Of a stretch of 64,000 bases of DNA, positions 35,241 to 46,660 are shown in pieces (position 1 is the first letter of the stretch; every line of letters begins with the position of its first letter). The stretch is taken from contig CM068372.1 of assembly GCA_034769895.1 (NCBI GenBank), forward strand, positions 239,034,343 through 239,098,342, given 5' to 3'. Under the pieces are notes generated by a model. That model was not told where the DNA came from. It was given only the letters and a program-made list of their open reading frames with translations, and did not search any database. The position numbers and the translations under genes are program-made. This stretch comes from Magicicada septendecula. Lineage: Eukaryota; Arthropoda; Insecta; Hemiptera; Cicadidae.

Positions 35241-35546
35241 TTTTATAGTATGTAGCCTACGGTGTCATAACTAATTCGTTATATGAATTATATTTTTATT
35301 ATTGGTCAACCGTGACTCTATATTTCTTTATTTAAATTATTTATTTATCGGTATTAATTTCACAACTCATTTTCTCTGTACTGGATTATAACAATTTGTA
35401 ATATTATTTATTACACAAATTGACTATTAATTCTTTCTTACAATATTTTTCTAATTTTTTATTAGACTTTATTTATTACCAGGGCGCCATTTACTTGTAA
35501 TGATAATTAACATTTACTTAGCACTGATATTCTTTTAATATATCGT

Positions 35547-35572
35547 GCCCCACGCACTTTGGGAGCCAATTA
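35547..35572 (-). promoter_or_regulatory. Candidate primer binding site of element B
   Basis: Directly inside the 5' LTR, the minus strand reads TTGGCTCCCAAAGTGCGTGG. It resembles the lysine-tRNA-type site of element A (TGGCGCCCAACGTGGGG) with several changes. Confidence 0.5.
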
Positions 35573-35573
35573 C

Positions 35574-37583
35574 TGTACAACGTTATTTTTATACACTTAC
35601 TTTTTACACATACGCTATTACTCGTATGCGCGCACTTACCCACGTCTCGGAGGTATACTCTTCTTCAGCAGTATCTTCCTTGATGTTCCCCGGCTGGGTC
35701 GCAGGCTTTGGTCGTTGACTGAGTGTGGCTAAGCGCGTGAATAACGTTATAAGTTTTAATTTACAAGTAAAGAGTACAGAGGATTGAGTTCTCCTTGTGA
35801 AATTAGTACGACTGTTTCAAGAAAAGCATATTCATTTGATTTATTAAAAAATCGCAAATTGTCATGTTATTTAAAATTGTTTAATGTGGGTTTCTTGTTA
35901 TATGAACCCTTATATTCAATCCGAATATAATATACTCATAATGTGTTTAACTCTGATTTCTTATACTTCTAAGACATAGTATATACACACATACATTATA
36001 TATGACCTGAAATAGTACACAGAGACATACATATAACACATATAAATATAATAGGAAAAGTAATTAATACGTATAACATTTAAATACTGATCTAGTCTTT
36101 ACAAGTGTGGTTTGCAATGTATACCACGTAAATGAAACATTTAATTAATTAAAATATTAATAGAGAACCTTATTTACGTTCATTGATTCTAATTTTAATG
36201 TCTCAATTAATTAACCATTACGTAAATCTCATATTTAAAAATTACTCATTTAATTAATTACAAAATATAATAAACTTTCTTGACGATTCAATTATGAGAT
36301 TACTGATTATGATATTCTCTATTCTCATTTATATTTCTAACAATTATTTATTCATTGTTCCAATTAAAAAATATATTAATGTTCTGTAAACTTGGATATG
36401 GAAACTAGAGCTTTTGGTGATAGACTTCAGGGTCATTTATAATATTAAATAAATGTTCGAGTTCACCTGCATTTTTCTGCACCCATTTAAATTGTTGTTA
36501 CCGTCATACGGACTCTCGAGTTTGATGATCCTTTTCGGTATCAGCTCCTTTTGTCTCTACGTAGTTGAATTCCTCGCTCCGTCTCCTGGATGCTGAGTTC
36601 TGACGTGGACCTCTAGTCTTGATGATAAACGGCTGGATGTAGCTGCATAGGCTGTCCCTGCGTCCTCTCGTAGATGTCTAGTTCCTCTCCTCTTCTTTCT
36701 TGTCCCTCGTAGCTGTCTAGAAGTTATGACTCTTGTAGCTTCATTAATACAGTCTCTTTTATTTAAACCACTCTTTCTTTTATAACTGCACCGACGTAAT
36801 GCCGGTTCCATCGCACTTCAGTATATTGACTACTGTTCAAAACATTACTACAACTTTGTAAAGTTTACGGTGTCGAGATGCGTGGATTCCTCTTACTAAA
36901 TGAACTTGATCTGAGAAAAAGTGTGTCGTTCGCTGGAGTTTTATACTGCTGCCCGTTGCAATTCCTGTTGGAAACTGTTTCTGACAACTTTGGACTGGCC
37001 GGCGCGTCGGTTTCATCATCACTTTCAACCTACGCGTCTTTTTATGAAGCGCACACTTTTTTATAAATATTATTACACCAATGGTTAGGTATAATATTAA
37101 ACCTTGTCTATGCAAATTATGCATGTTACGCTGTGCAAATTATGGCAGCTATGGCAAAATTTCACACGGTGTCTGAACCGTTCCCACGATTAATGACCAC
37201 TTAACGTCAAATTGAAGCGCCAGGCGTCTGCTATGTATTCACATATGTCGCTGATTCGTGTGACTTTTGGTTCACGTACAATCCTTAAAAAACTGTGTGA
37301 ATTCTTCCACCCTCGTTTGCATAATTTAACCTGTCTGTTATTTACACATGTACACATACACACACACGCAGACTGCTACACAGGCGACCGCATGTCGTTC
37401 TGACGTCACCGCTGCCGGTCTCTGCGTGTTAATTGCTCCCCTTCGTTACATTTAAAAACCAACAAAGTCATATGCTTCCATATACATGCTCACGTACAAT
37501 ATTTAATTTATTTAAATTTAAATACTGCTTATATTTATTACATTCTTTCTTATATCTAACGTATATTTATTATATTATTTTTA
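35574..37583 (-). repeat. 5' LTR of element B, outer end missing
   Basis: Matches 18391-20372. Its inner end is TGTACAACG (35574). The outer about 90 bp present in the other LTR (20373-20467) are absent, and the sequence switches at about 37583 to DNA belonging to the element A LTR. Confidence 0.8.
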
Positions 37584-37611
37584 ATAATAATATATTAACC
37601 GTTATAGGGAC

Positions 37612-40600
37612 CGGTAGTAACCGGGTTATAGGGATTTGTGATTCCCGGGTGGCGCCAAATTGTTTACTAAAAACAATTAAAATTATTAAAATTCTTAGAT
37701 AATATGGTTTAACTAAGTTCACAGCTGTGACGACCGGAGCATTCAAATACTTCCCGCCTTGGTTAGACGGCTGACTCGATCAAGTAGTGTGTCGATTTGC
37801 AACGTGAGCGCTGTACCGTCAAAGCTAATTCGCTAACAAACACAAATTATATGATACACTCCCTATGAAATAATAACAATGGTTACTCCCTGTACCAGTT
37901 ATTTTAATGGTTGATAAATAAATTTTCAATTTGAAAATTAAATTATATTGGTTGATTAATAAATTTGCACCGACTTATTACATGAAACACTTATTCTCAA
38001 GATGACGAATCGATTTTGGTAACGAGGTATTCACACCAGCATGGCCGCTGAGGTATTTAGCTATTACAATTATTTTTCGTTCCAAAATTTGGATTCTTTT
38101 GATTACAAGACAAATAATTTCTATGATTACAATAAAAAGCATATTACCTTACTTTATGTGTACTTAAATAATAAGGTGTGTGGTTACAATATGTTCTGTA
38201 GTGTCGTTAAATGTGTTTATAAAGTCCGTATTCACACAACAGGTTATGTGTTATGTTAACAAATTTTCAGTGTGTTATTTTTCTTAATTAATCTTTGAAA
38301 GAGAATATTCGGTTGACAGTGAGAGTTTATTACTTTTAGATATATTTAAAGTGAGTTTATTTTTTGGAAATAGGGTAATTAAGGATACCTAACACATCAG
38401 ATGACTTGGTGTTATCGAACACTGAGTTGGAAGAGGATTGGGCTGCAATCGTTTTCTGTTTTCATTACTCTTGGGACTTAAGTAGGTCTGGCGTCCTTTT
38501 CATATTAGGTTTGGTCATATTTTCCTTTAATTTCCTGGTATTTTGGTCGTTGGCATCAGTTGACAGTTCCAGTTGTTCGTCTGCTTCTTATTCGATCATC
38601 GTTTTGAATTTTGTTTATTAATTTTAATTTTTTTTATTAAAAATTGGTCTTTTAAAATTCGGCTTCTGTTCTGCACGAGTGACGCTTTACGAGTAACGAT
38701 ATTCAACCGTAATTTCGTCCCTAATGGCAGTTGCTATGGTTACCAATTAAATTTGATTGGCTTAGATTGACATAATCCATTGTTATCAAAATTTGAATTC
38801 TTTTCAAAATCCTTGTATATCTTCTGATTGCTCTTATTCCTCTATCTTCCCTCCTAAGTATTATCTATTATCACTGTTATTTGTATTTCCTTTCATAGAT
38901 AAATTTGTTACCCCATAAGTTTGGGTTATTTTATGTTTTATGATTTTACAATTATTTTAATACTTGCTAATTACATTTCTTTTTGAATTCAAATACTTAT
39001 TATAATATTTTGTCTTAAAAATGAATTACAATTTATCCTTGGTGAGTTATTCGCCTCGGATTTGCTAATTTCTTAGTTAACTTATTACAATTTGTAGTTG
39101 TTTGTTCTTGACAGTTAGGCATTTTCCTAGGCCTAAGTAGCCATTATTTGTATTTACTTATTTCATACAAATTATGTCTCTTTTCTGCATAATGAGTTTA
39201 ATTTTGTTATTATAATTGGTTGTTTTATGTATTGATGTGTTTTGGTTCTGTTGTAGTGTTATTATTATGTTACTATTCTTTTATACATCATGAATTGCTA
39301 ATCATTTACTATCTGGTTTTCTCGACATTTCTTTACTTTCTTATTTATTTAATTTGCCAATAAAACAATGTGGCTAATATTTACTACTTTTGTTCACATA
39401 AAAATACATCTAGGTCTATGGTCTGTATAATTCTTCCATCCATATCCTATTTCTAAACTTGATTAAATAATTATTTGTTAACATTGGTTTACAGTTTATT
39501 TCTTTTTATATTATTTTTTGTATGATAAAAAACATCACATTTTTTGAACTTACTTTAATAATGATCCCTTGTAACATGGGCTGTTTATTGATTTGTTTTA
39601 ACTTCTTAACTTTTTAAATACTCTTTACTTTCACTCCATGCTAACACTATCTATTTTCTCTTTCATGGGATTCTCTCTTTTAATTATAACTGTATTCAAT
39701 TAAACTTAACAATAATGTTCTTTCTTAATTAATACTGTCTTTATCACTTTTCAGCATTCATTATACCTTAATTAACTGTTTACATTTAATACTATTCTTG
39801 ACAACTTTCTTACTTACTAATATTTTTCACTGTTAACCTTTTAGTGTTTCTTATTGATTTACTATGTTTTTATGCTTTTATCCTTCGCTATTTTTCACTA
39901 TACAAACATTCTTTGTTATACATCATTCTTATTTAATCATCACCTTCACTTTTAAATTATTTATTGTTGATTATAATTTATTTAGTGTTTTTTCTATATC
40001 ACTTTATTTTGGGATTCTTAAACTTCCACTTTTGCACTTCTAAAATGTTTTTGGTTTTAAGTGTTTCTAAACGGGTAATCCCTCTAATTACTTTCTCACT
40101 ACCGTACTATCTCTTTCATTACAAATATCATTAATAATATTAACAATTTTATGTCTCTATTGAGTTTAACCTTACTTCTAACTCTAATATGTTCTGCTTT
40201 TTATATTTAACATATAAAATTGGGTTAATTTAATTGGGTTGCTTTCAATTGTCATTTACTTTATTATCCATTAATTGAAAATAATATTTATTTATTACTT
40301 AAGTTATTTATTGGTTTCTGTTTCAACCTTACATTGAGTGTATCATTTCTCCTGCTTTTCTTCTTTATTACTTGTTCGTGTCTTATCATAGGGTTTCCTT
40401 TTTATTTATTTCCCTTTATCTTAGGTTTGTTTCTTTTTCCATTTTCCTCCTTCTTCACCTTCGGTGTATTTCCTTTCTATCTTTTTTCCCATCTTCTCCT
40501 TGGGGTTCATTTTAATAAATGGCATTGAGTCATTCAATTCCTTCAATTGGTTTCATTTTTGCTTGGTTTCGGTTTTTTCCCTTCTTCATTTGGTTTGGTT

Positions 40601-40828
40601 AATCACTTTCTTATTTTGTTTTATTCTCGTTTGTTTTGGTTTGTTCCTTTCTTCTTTTGTTTCCTTTTGTTGGGTCAATCACTTGGGTTAGGTCATATCG
40701 TCGTTTGTCGTGTCATTGTCTTTTTATTTTCTTTATATTAAACATTTTATTTTATATGAATTATTATTTTATATTCAGAATCATCTTTTTTATCCATGGT
40801 ATTGTGGTGGCTCATTCGTGTTGTAACA
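37612..40828 (-). repeat. 3' LTR of element A
   Basis: About 3.2 kb; from 37629 on it matches 48555-51747 at high identity. Very T-rich on the + strand. It lacks the outermost about 140-240 bp present in the right copy (48392-48554). Open frames at 38041-38259 and 38406-38621 recur in the other LTR but are antisense to the element and have no known motif. A purine-rich AAGGAGAGG on the minus strand just inside (40835-40845) may be the polypurine tract. Confidence 0.75.
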
Positions 40829-41959
40829 TAATGCCTCTCCTTCAAAATTGATCATTTTGATAAAACACTAGAATAGTTGTTTATGAAATTATCAGTTATA
40901 TATAATCTTTTTCCTTTTCTTTCTTGTTTGTTTCTTCATTCTTATTTCTCTTCTTACTTGATTCATTCCATTTTATTTGGATCTGTTTTTATTTATTTCC
41001 ATTATTGTTTTCTCCCTTTTATTTAATTTTTTCCCTAACTTTTTAGTAGCTGGTTTCTTCCATTACTACTCATTTTTCTGAGACCAGAGGAACATCATCT
41101 CTGCTCAGTTTATTTTTGATTGCTGGACTTATTCAACAGTCAATCTTAAATAGGTACCTTTTTTGTCATCTTGTGACTTAAATTAATAATAATAATATAT
41201 TTTGGGATTGTCCACCTTGTGGTTTGTTTTTAGTTCACTTTGGCCTTTTACTCATTCTTCCTTCCGCTGTACATTAGCTATATACTGTCATTTACTCATA
41301 CAGTTGATTGTTTTTTATTTATTCATATGTTAATTTCAACATATCTAATTTTTCATTAGTTTGTTTTTCTATTCTTTTTGTGATCATTTTAATTATCTTA
41401 GACATATTTTTTTCTTTTTCTTGGTTGTTTAGCAACCTTCTGCTTTAGCCATTTTCTGTATATTTGTTTTATACATAACTTCTCTTTTTCCTCGTACCAG
41501 TTTAGATTTTTTTTTTCTTTCTTTGAATACATTGAATTCGTTATAATTTCAGGTATTTATCTTAGCAGTTTTTGCTTGATTTTATTTTTTTTACCGGTAT
41601 TTTATTTTGTTTTAAATATTATACTTAATAATTTTTGTAAGTTAGTTTTTCTTACTTTATAGGAATTTTTGTAACTTATTCCTTTCTTGGTACTTTTTTC
41701 TTTAAATATTATTGTAAGTTTGTGGTTCTTACTTTTTTATAGGAATTTTTGTAACTTATTCCTTTATTATAATTTTTATATTATACTTCATATGTCAACT
41801 TTATTTGATTGTAAGTTGATCTTAATTTGTAGGAATTTTTGTAACTGATTCCTTTTTTTTTTTACTTTATATTAGGCCTCATAAGTCATCGAAATATTGT
41901 TGTAAGTTGTGCTCACATAATTTTTGAATTTTGGTATTTGTTTATTTACTTATTATAAG
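40829..41959 (-). repeat. 3' non-coding region of element A with an 80-90-bp repeat
   Basis: AT-rich, no gene. Three copies of a block containing TGTAAGTT...TAGGAATTTTTGTAACT lie at about 41630-41860; the AGGAATTTTTGTAACT core starts at 41661, 41741 and 41831, giving spacings of 80 and 90 bp. No envelope-like frame is seen. Confidence 0.6.
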
Positions 41960-42439
41960 TTATTTTTCTTCGTAAAACTTTTTTATAGAAGCTTGATTGT
42001 AAACTCCTTTTATCTTTTTGGTGGTTATATTACTTATTTCATAAGTATTGTTTCCATTGTCTTTGGTGATTACATAAGGTCCTATGTATAATAATAGCAG
42101 TTTTTTGGCAATCCCTTCAAGTGTACTGGGTAGTTCACGGTTTTTTATTAATATCCTTTCTCCTTTGTTATATTTTATTATTTTAGTTTGGTTTTGTGAA
42201 TACCTTGCCTTTTGCTTCTCAATTTTCTCCATAATACGGCTATAACATTTGTTTTCATCATATGGGTCTTCTGGGTTGACTGGGAAGTCTATCAATTCTT
42301 GTATCTCTCTATGGGGTTTTCTTCCAAACATCATTAAATATGGGGTGTTCTCAATAAAATGGTGGTAACTTATATTTAGAAATACTTCAGTTGAAGCTAA
42401 ATACTTCTGCCATTTTTTTGGTTATCATAACAATAAGTT
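41960..42439 (-). pseudogene. Integrase C-terminal part of element A
   Basis: Follows the small hAT-type element on its left. Open from the insertion point through MMFGRKPHREIQEL, the KYNKGERILIKNRELP C-terminal domain and YIGPYVITKDNGNNTYEI to the stop at 41960. The last 124 codons are uninterrupted but lie in a different frame from the upstream pol, so a frame change occurs near 42340. Confidence 0.78.
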
Positions 42440-42447
42440 CTTAGTAT

Positions 42448-43261
42448 CAGTGGCGAAGTTACATGGAGGCAATTGAGGCAATGCCTACCCTAAAAATTCT
42501 GTAGAATAAAAATTATAAATACGTATGAACTACGTAACGTAAAGATTATACATTGTTACTGTGACTGTCGAATTTATTAACCCGAAATGTGCTTTACTGA
42601 GCGACCGCTAGATGGTGACAAGTGAGATTCAGCATAAAGTGAATGAGACAGCGTGAACTTGCCTCAGAGTTTTTTGTATACATCGTATGTAAGCAATGTG
42701 CTGGCGCGAATGGTAAGTGCGGGGGAGGGGGATTGTCCCATGTAGAGCGTTGAGGCATGTCTCACTTCTATGGTCCAAACAGTTAAGTTAAAGCGCGCTG
42801 TGTTGTTTATAAGTGTGCTTATTTTATGCGGTTATTAAAAGTGTGCCTGTTATTCCGCTGAACTAACAGATGATCAAGATTGTTTTTTGAATTGTTTGTA
42901 ACATTAAACATATAATATAGAAACTAATCAAGTTTAAAAATTTGAAGTTCAATCAGTTGTATTATTGTGTATGACTTATACAAGGAGTGTTCAATAGAAA
43001 CACGTTTAGAGCTGTGAAAGCATTTTTTATTCAACGATTTTAAAAGAAGTCTCCATTACCATTAAGACATGAGTCCCAATGTTGCACTAATCTGTAGATT
43101 CCCTGCTAGTAAAATTCTTACGGCTGTTTCCGGAACCATTCGATAACAGCAAACTATACCTCAGTGTCCGATTTGAACCACCGTCCTTTTAGTGATTCCT
43201 TAAAAAAAATTTAAGGTAAGATTTTTGCTTACCCATTCATTAACTACTAGCTTCGCCACTG
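42448..43261. mobile_element. Non-autonomous hAT-type element in the element A integrase
   Basis: 814 bp, flanked by the 8-bp target duplication CTTAGTAT (42440-42447 and 43262-43269). Both ends are CAGTGGCGAAG in inverted orientation, a classical hAT terminal sequence. Removing it with one CTTAGTAT leaves the integrase reading in frame. It encodes no transposase of its own; part of the interior is a mariner relic. Its ends differ from those of the larger hAT at 29276-32939, so it belongs to another family. Confidence 0.92.
42977..43190 (-). pseudogene. mariner-type transposase C-terminal relic
   Basis: Minus-strand translation of 43160-43042 reads VIEWFRKQP, then EFY and GIYRLVQHWDSCLNGNGDFF followed by a stop, the normal C-terminus of a mariner transposase. 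Two internal stops are present. Just beyond it a TA is followed by ACAAGGAGTGTTC (42980 on), similar to known mariner terminal repeats. The 5' part and the other terminus are missing, so it is a fragment carried inside the hAT-type element. Confidence 0.7.
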
Positions 43262-43269
43262 CTTAGTAT

Positions 43270-43632
43270 ACGTCCCACCTCTCTTAACACTCTTTCTGCG
43301 GGATTACTGCTAGGGTGGTATTTGGATGTTTTATAGGTTTTTATGTTCTCTTTTAATAATTCATCTCGCCACTTCTTTCCTTTGAATTGTGTCCCGTGGT
43401 CTGTTATTATCATGTATGGTTTTCCAACTTCTGTGATGTATTTATTTTTTATTATGTCTAATATTTTCTTTGTAGTAGCTCGGTTTATTGCATATAATTT
43501 TGTGTACTTTGTGTAATGGTCTAATATTATTACTATAAACTTGTATTTATGTCTCCCTCCGCTACGTGGGAATGGTTCACATATGTCGAGGAATACTTTT
43601 TCTAACTTGGTGTTTGAGGTGATGGGTATCAT
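43270..43632 (-). pseudogene. Integrase catalytic core of element A
   Basis: Minus strand: first Asp in FLDICEPFPRSGG (Cys-Glu follow where Phe-Gly is usual), second in MIITDHGTQFKGKKW, Glu in YHPSSNPAERVLREVGRIL. A stop at about 43651 separates it from the zinc domain. Interrupted after GRIL by the small hAT-type element; the frame closes at 43240 within that element. Confidence 0.82.
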
Positions 43633-43650
43633 TGTTCCCTCTTTTTCTCT

Positions 43651-44682
43651 TTAATTTGTTTTGACCATTTGACATATTGTGCATGTTTTAATATTCTGGT
43701 TTACTTTTCTTGTTATATTTTTGATAAAGATTTCCTCCTCCAATGCTTCTACAATTTTTAATGTTCCCATATGTCTGTATCGAACATGATAATCTTTAAT
43801 TATTTTGGTTTCTAATGAATTTGGAACTACAAGTTTCCACGTTCTTTGATTCTTTTTTGTTCTAATAAAAAGTATATCTTGGTGGATGCAATAATATTTA
43901 TTTATAATTTCTTCATCTTCTAATAGTCTTCTTCTTATGTTTAGTAATTTTGAATCTTGTTTCTGTTGTACCACTATTTCGCTTAGAATATCTTCCAGGT
44001 CCTTCCTAACCTTTATTATGCAAAACACTTTGGCGATCTTCTCCTTTTCTCCTTCAAATGTTTGGTTTTCTACATTTATTCTGGATAAAACATCTGCTGC
44101 AACGTTCTTACGTCCTGGAATGTACTCCCACATTATATGGTACTCTTGTAGAGTGAGTATCCAACGTGTAAGCCTCCCATGACTTAATTTACACTGTTTT
44201 AAGAATTAAATGGACTTATGGTCGCTTCGGACGATGATTGGATATCCCAAGATGTACGTTCTAAACTTTCCACATGCGAACACTATGCTGAGTAGTTCTT
44301 TTTCAGTAACGTTGTAGTTGTGCTCGCAACTGTTTAATGTTCTGCTGGCAAAGCTGATAACCAGGTGGTGTCCTTCTTTATCCTCTTGATATAATTCGGC
44401 GCCTAGGCTGACATCACTGGTGTCACAATTTAGGTAAAAGGGTTGTTCAAAATTGGGATGGTGTAGCATTACTGTTTCTAAAAATTTTAACTTGATCAGT
44501 TTTAACGCTTCTTCCTGCTCAGTTCCCCAAGTCCATTTTTCCTTAGCTGATAGTTGTTTAGAAAACTTTGCTGTCAGGTATGAATAACTGGTTTGAAATT
44601 TTCTATAGTAGTTACATATACCTAAGAAGGACTGTAGCTGCTTCTTATTCTTCGGTGTGGAGAATTTCTGAATGGCTTCCAC
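43651..44682 (-). pseudogene. RNase H and integrase zinc domain of element A
   Basis: Minus strand, one frame with a stop at 44206-44208. Begins with the thumb signature LQSFLGICNYYRKF, then RNase H (LNCDTSDVSLGAELYQ, TEKELLSIV, VRSDHKS, NVAADVLSR). In the first motif the usual TDAS is CDTS, but the Asp remains. The integrase zinc domain (HVRYRHMG and CTICQM) ends near 43651 with another nonsense codon. Confidence 0.82.
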
Positions 44683-44802
44683 CTTCTCTTGGGATGGTGA
44701 TATTCCCTGTTCTGTTAAGTTGAATCCTAAGAATTTGACTTGGTTTGCTATAAACTTTGATTTATCTAATTTCAGTGTAATGTTATTTTCAGATAATTTC
44801 TT

Positions 44803-45231
44803 TTATACTTGTTTGACTCGTTCACAGTGTTCATCCCAGTCGAAAGATGTTATTAGAAGGTTGTCCACGTACACTGTTGTGAACTGTAGTGCTTCTTGAC
44901 CTAAGACTTGGTCCATGCATTTGACGAACACTGCGACGGAATTAATGAGGCCGAAAGGTAACCTCTTAAACTGGTAATTCCTTCCATCGAAGATAAATAC
45001 CATGTATTTCCTACTGTGTGGGTGTAGCTCCACCTGCCAGTACCCACATACAGTATCCCAGGTACTTATGTATTTGGTGCCATGAAACATTTTTAATATC
45101 TCTTCAATTTCTCCCGGTGACGTTCGGTCATTTATGATCATTTTATTGATCTCTCGGGGGTCTAAACAGATCCTTACCTTACCATTCTTTTTAGGTATGG
45201 TGACTATAGGACTCGTGTATGGAGATTGACT
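44803..45231 (-). pseudogene. RT palm of element A, active site YVDN
   Basis: Minus strand, continuous from the stop at 45232 to the stop at 44803. Contains RICLDPREINKMI, YISTWDTVCGYWQVEL (first Asp), FKRLPFGLINSVAVF and VYVDNLLITSFDWDEH. The second Asp of the YVDD box is Asn (codon at 44860-44862, G-to-A type change), which should abolish metal binding. Nonsense codons border both sides. Confidence 0.82.
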
Positions 45232-46167
45232 TTATTCAATGATGTCCTCCTCCATCATTCTATTGATCTCTGTCCTAACTTCGTTTTTTAGAGAGTATGC
45301 TATTGGGTAGGATTTCCTATGGAAGTCTACGGGTTCACGAAAGTTGATTTTGCATTGGTACCCCTTGACTTTTCCTGGAGTATTGGAGAACACGTGCTGG
45401 TATGTTTGATAGATAGTTATGAGTTTTTCAGCCTGTTTCTGAGCTATTTCGTGTTGAGGTCTTTCTCTTTGGAACGTTCTGATTTCTTCTATTTTCCTCT
45501 TCCACAAATCTCTCTCTTCTTCTTCTTCATCGTCCATAGTGATTGATGGTTTATGTGTCTGACAATAATAACTTTTTAATCCATTATTATGATTTAGAGC
45601 TAGTGGTGTAGGATTACAATTGATTATATTGGCCGACCATATTCCCCTCTCAGAAGTAAGTATTACTATTCCCTTCTGCATGTTAATGACTGCTGAATGT
45701 TGTCTCAATGCATCGCATCCAATTAGCATGTTGAATGGCGGTCCATTGGCGACAAGAAAAACAATAGGTATTGTGGCGTTCTGACTGTTTAAAGAAACTT
45801 GTTTTCTTATTGTCTTATTCTGTTTGCCTGTGGCACCAATTATTATAATATTATTTATGGGTAGGGTTGGAATAGGTATTTTGGAGTTATTTTGTATTCG
45901 CTCCAATTCTGGTTGATTTATGAGAGATATATTTGATCCAGTATCGATCATAATTATAGTGATGGTTCCATTAATGATAGCTTTTATGTGAACTATTTCA
46001 CTATTCGTTTTTGGTAGTTGGTTATCCTCTTCCTCCAGAAGTTCTTCCCTGATATCTTTTAGGTAGTTATTCGATATGATGGTGATTATTCTGTTTTCAT
46101 TTATTGTCGTTGTTCGTCGGTTCAACCCAAGTGATTGGTCATGTGAAGGGTCCTGCTGGTTTCTCAC
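45232..46167 (-). pseudogene. Protease and RT N-terminal region of element A
   Basis: 311 open codons on the minus strand. The protease has IMIDTGSNISLINQPEL and, 80 residues later, MLIGCDALRQHSAVINMQKG. A charged linker leads to the RT start (VKGYQCKINFREPVDFHRKS, MEEDIIE), where TAA at 45232-45234 cuts the frame. Confidence 0.82.
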
Positions 46168-46660
46168 TGACCTTTTTAGTTTAAAGGTTGCTGGGAATTA
46201 TTGGTCAGACTATTTGACTGGTCTGCCGTTTCGTTGATCGTAGTTTGTTGATCAGTTATTTGGTTCCTTTCCGCATCCATTGTTCTAATTTCTGGGGATT
46301 GTTGGTTATTATAATTGGAATTGTTGTACCCAGAGTTTGTTTGTGTATTGGGACAATATCTTCTATGGTTATTTTGCCTTGCCTCCTCCCACTGACAAAA
46401 TTAACTTGGCGTCTCATGTCGCCTCTATTTTGGTTACCCCCGGTTTCCCTGCTGTACTGGTAATTCGGGTCGTACCGGTTGCCATAATAGTTGTTATTAT
46501 TTGGGTGGCCATTGGGACTTCGGTTTTTTCTGTTCCCCTGTAATTATTGTTTGTCGTATTATGGTTTTGGGCATTCCTGTTATTTGGCTGGTTCCCCTGG
46601 TTATAATTCTGGTTATCTCTGTTAATCGGTTGGTTATTTGAATGATAACTAGGTTGACTC

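Larger units (their letters stand above)
18391..37583 (-). mobile_element. LTR element B: gypsy element with two nested insertions
   Basis: LTRs at 18391-20467 (3') and 35574-37583 (5', outer end lost), primer site near 35547-35572, gag at 35240-33627, integrase in three pieces (33237-32948, 29275-28908, 21060-20777). The gaps in the integrase are exactly the hAT element and LTR element C, each bounded by target duplications. Protease, RT and RNase H are absent between gag and integrase (about 33.3-33.6 kb), so the element was internally deleted as well as interrupted. Confidence 0.85.
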
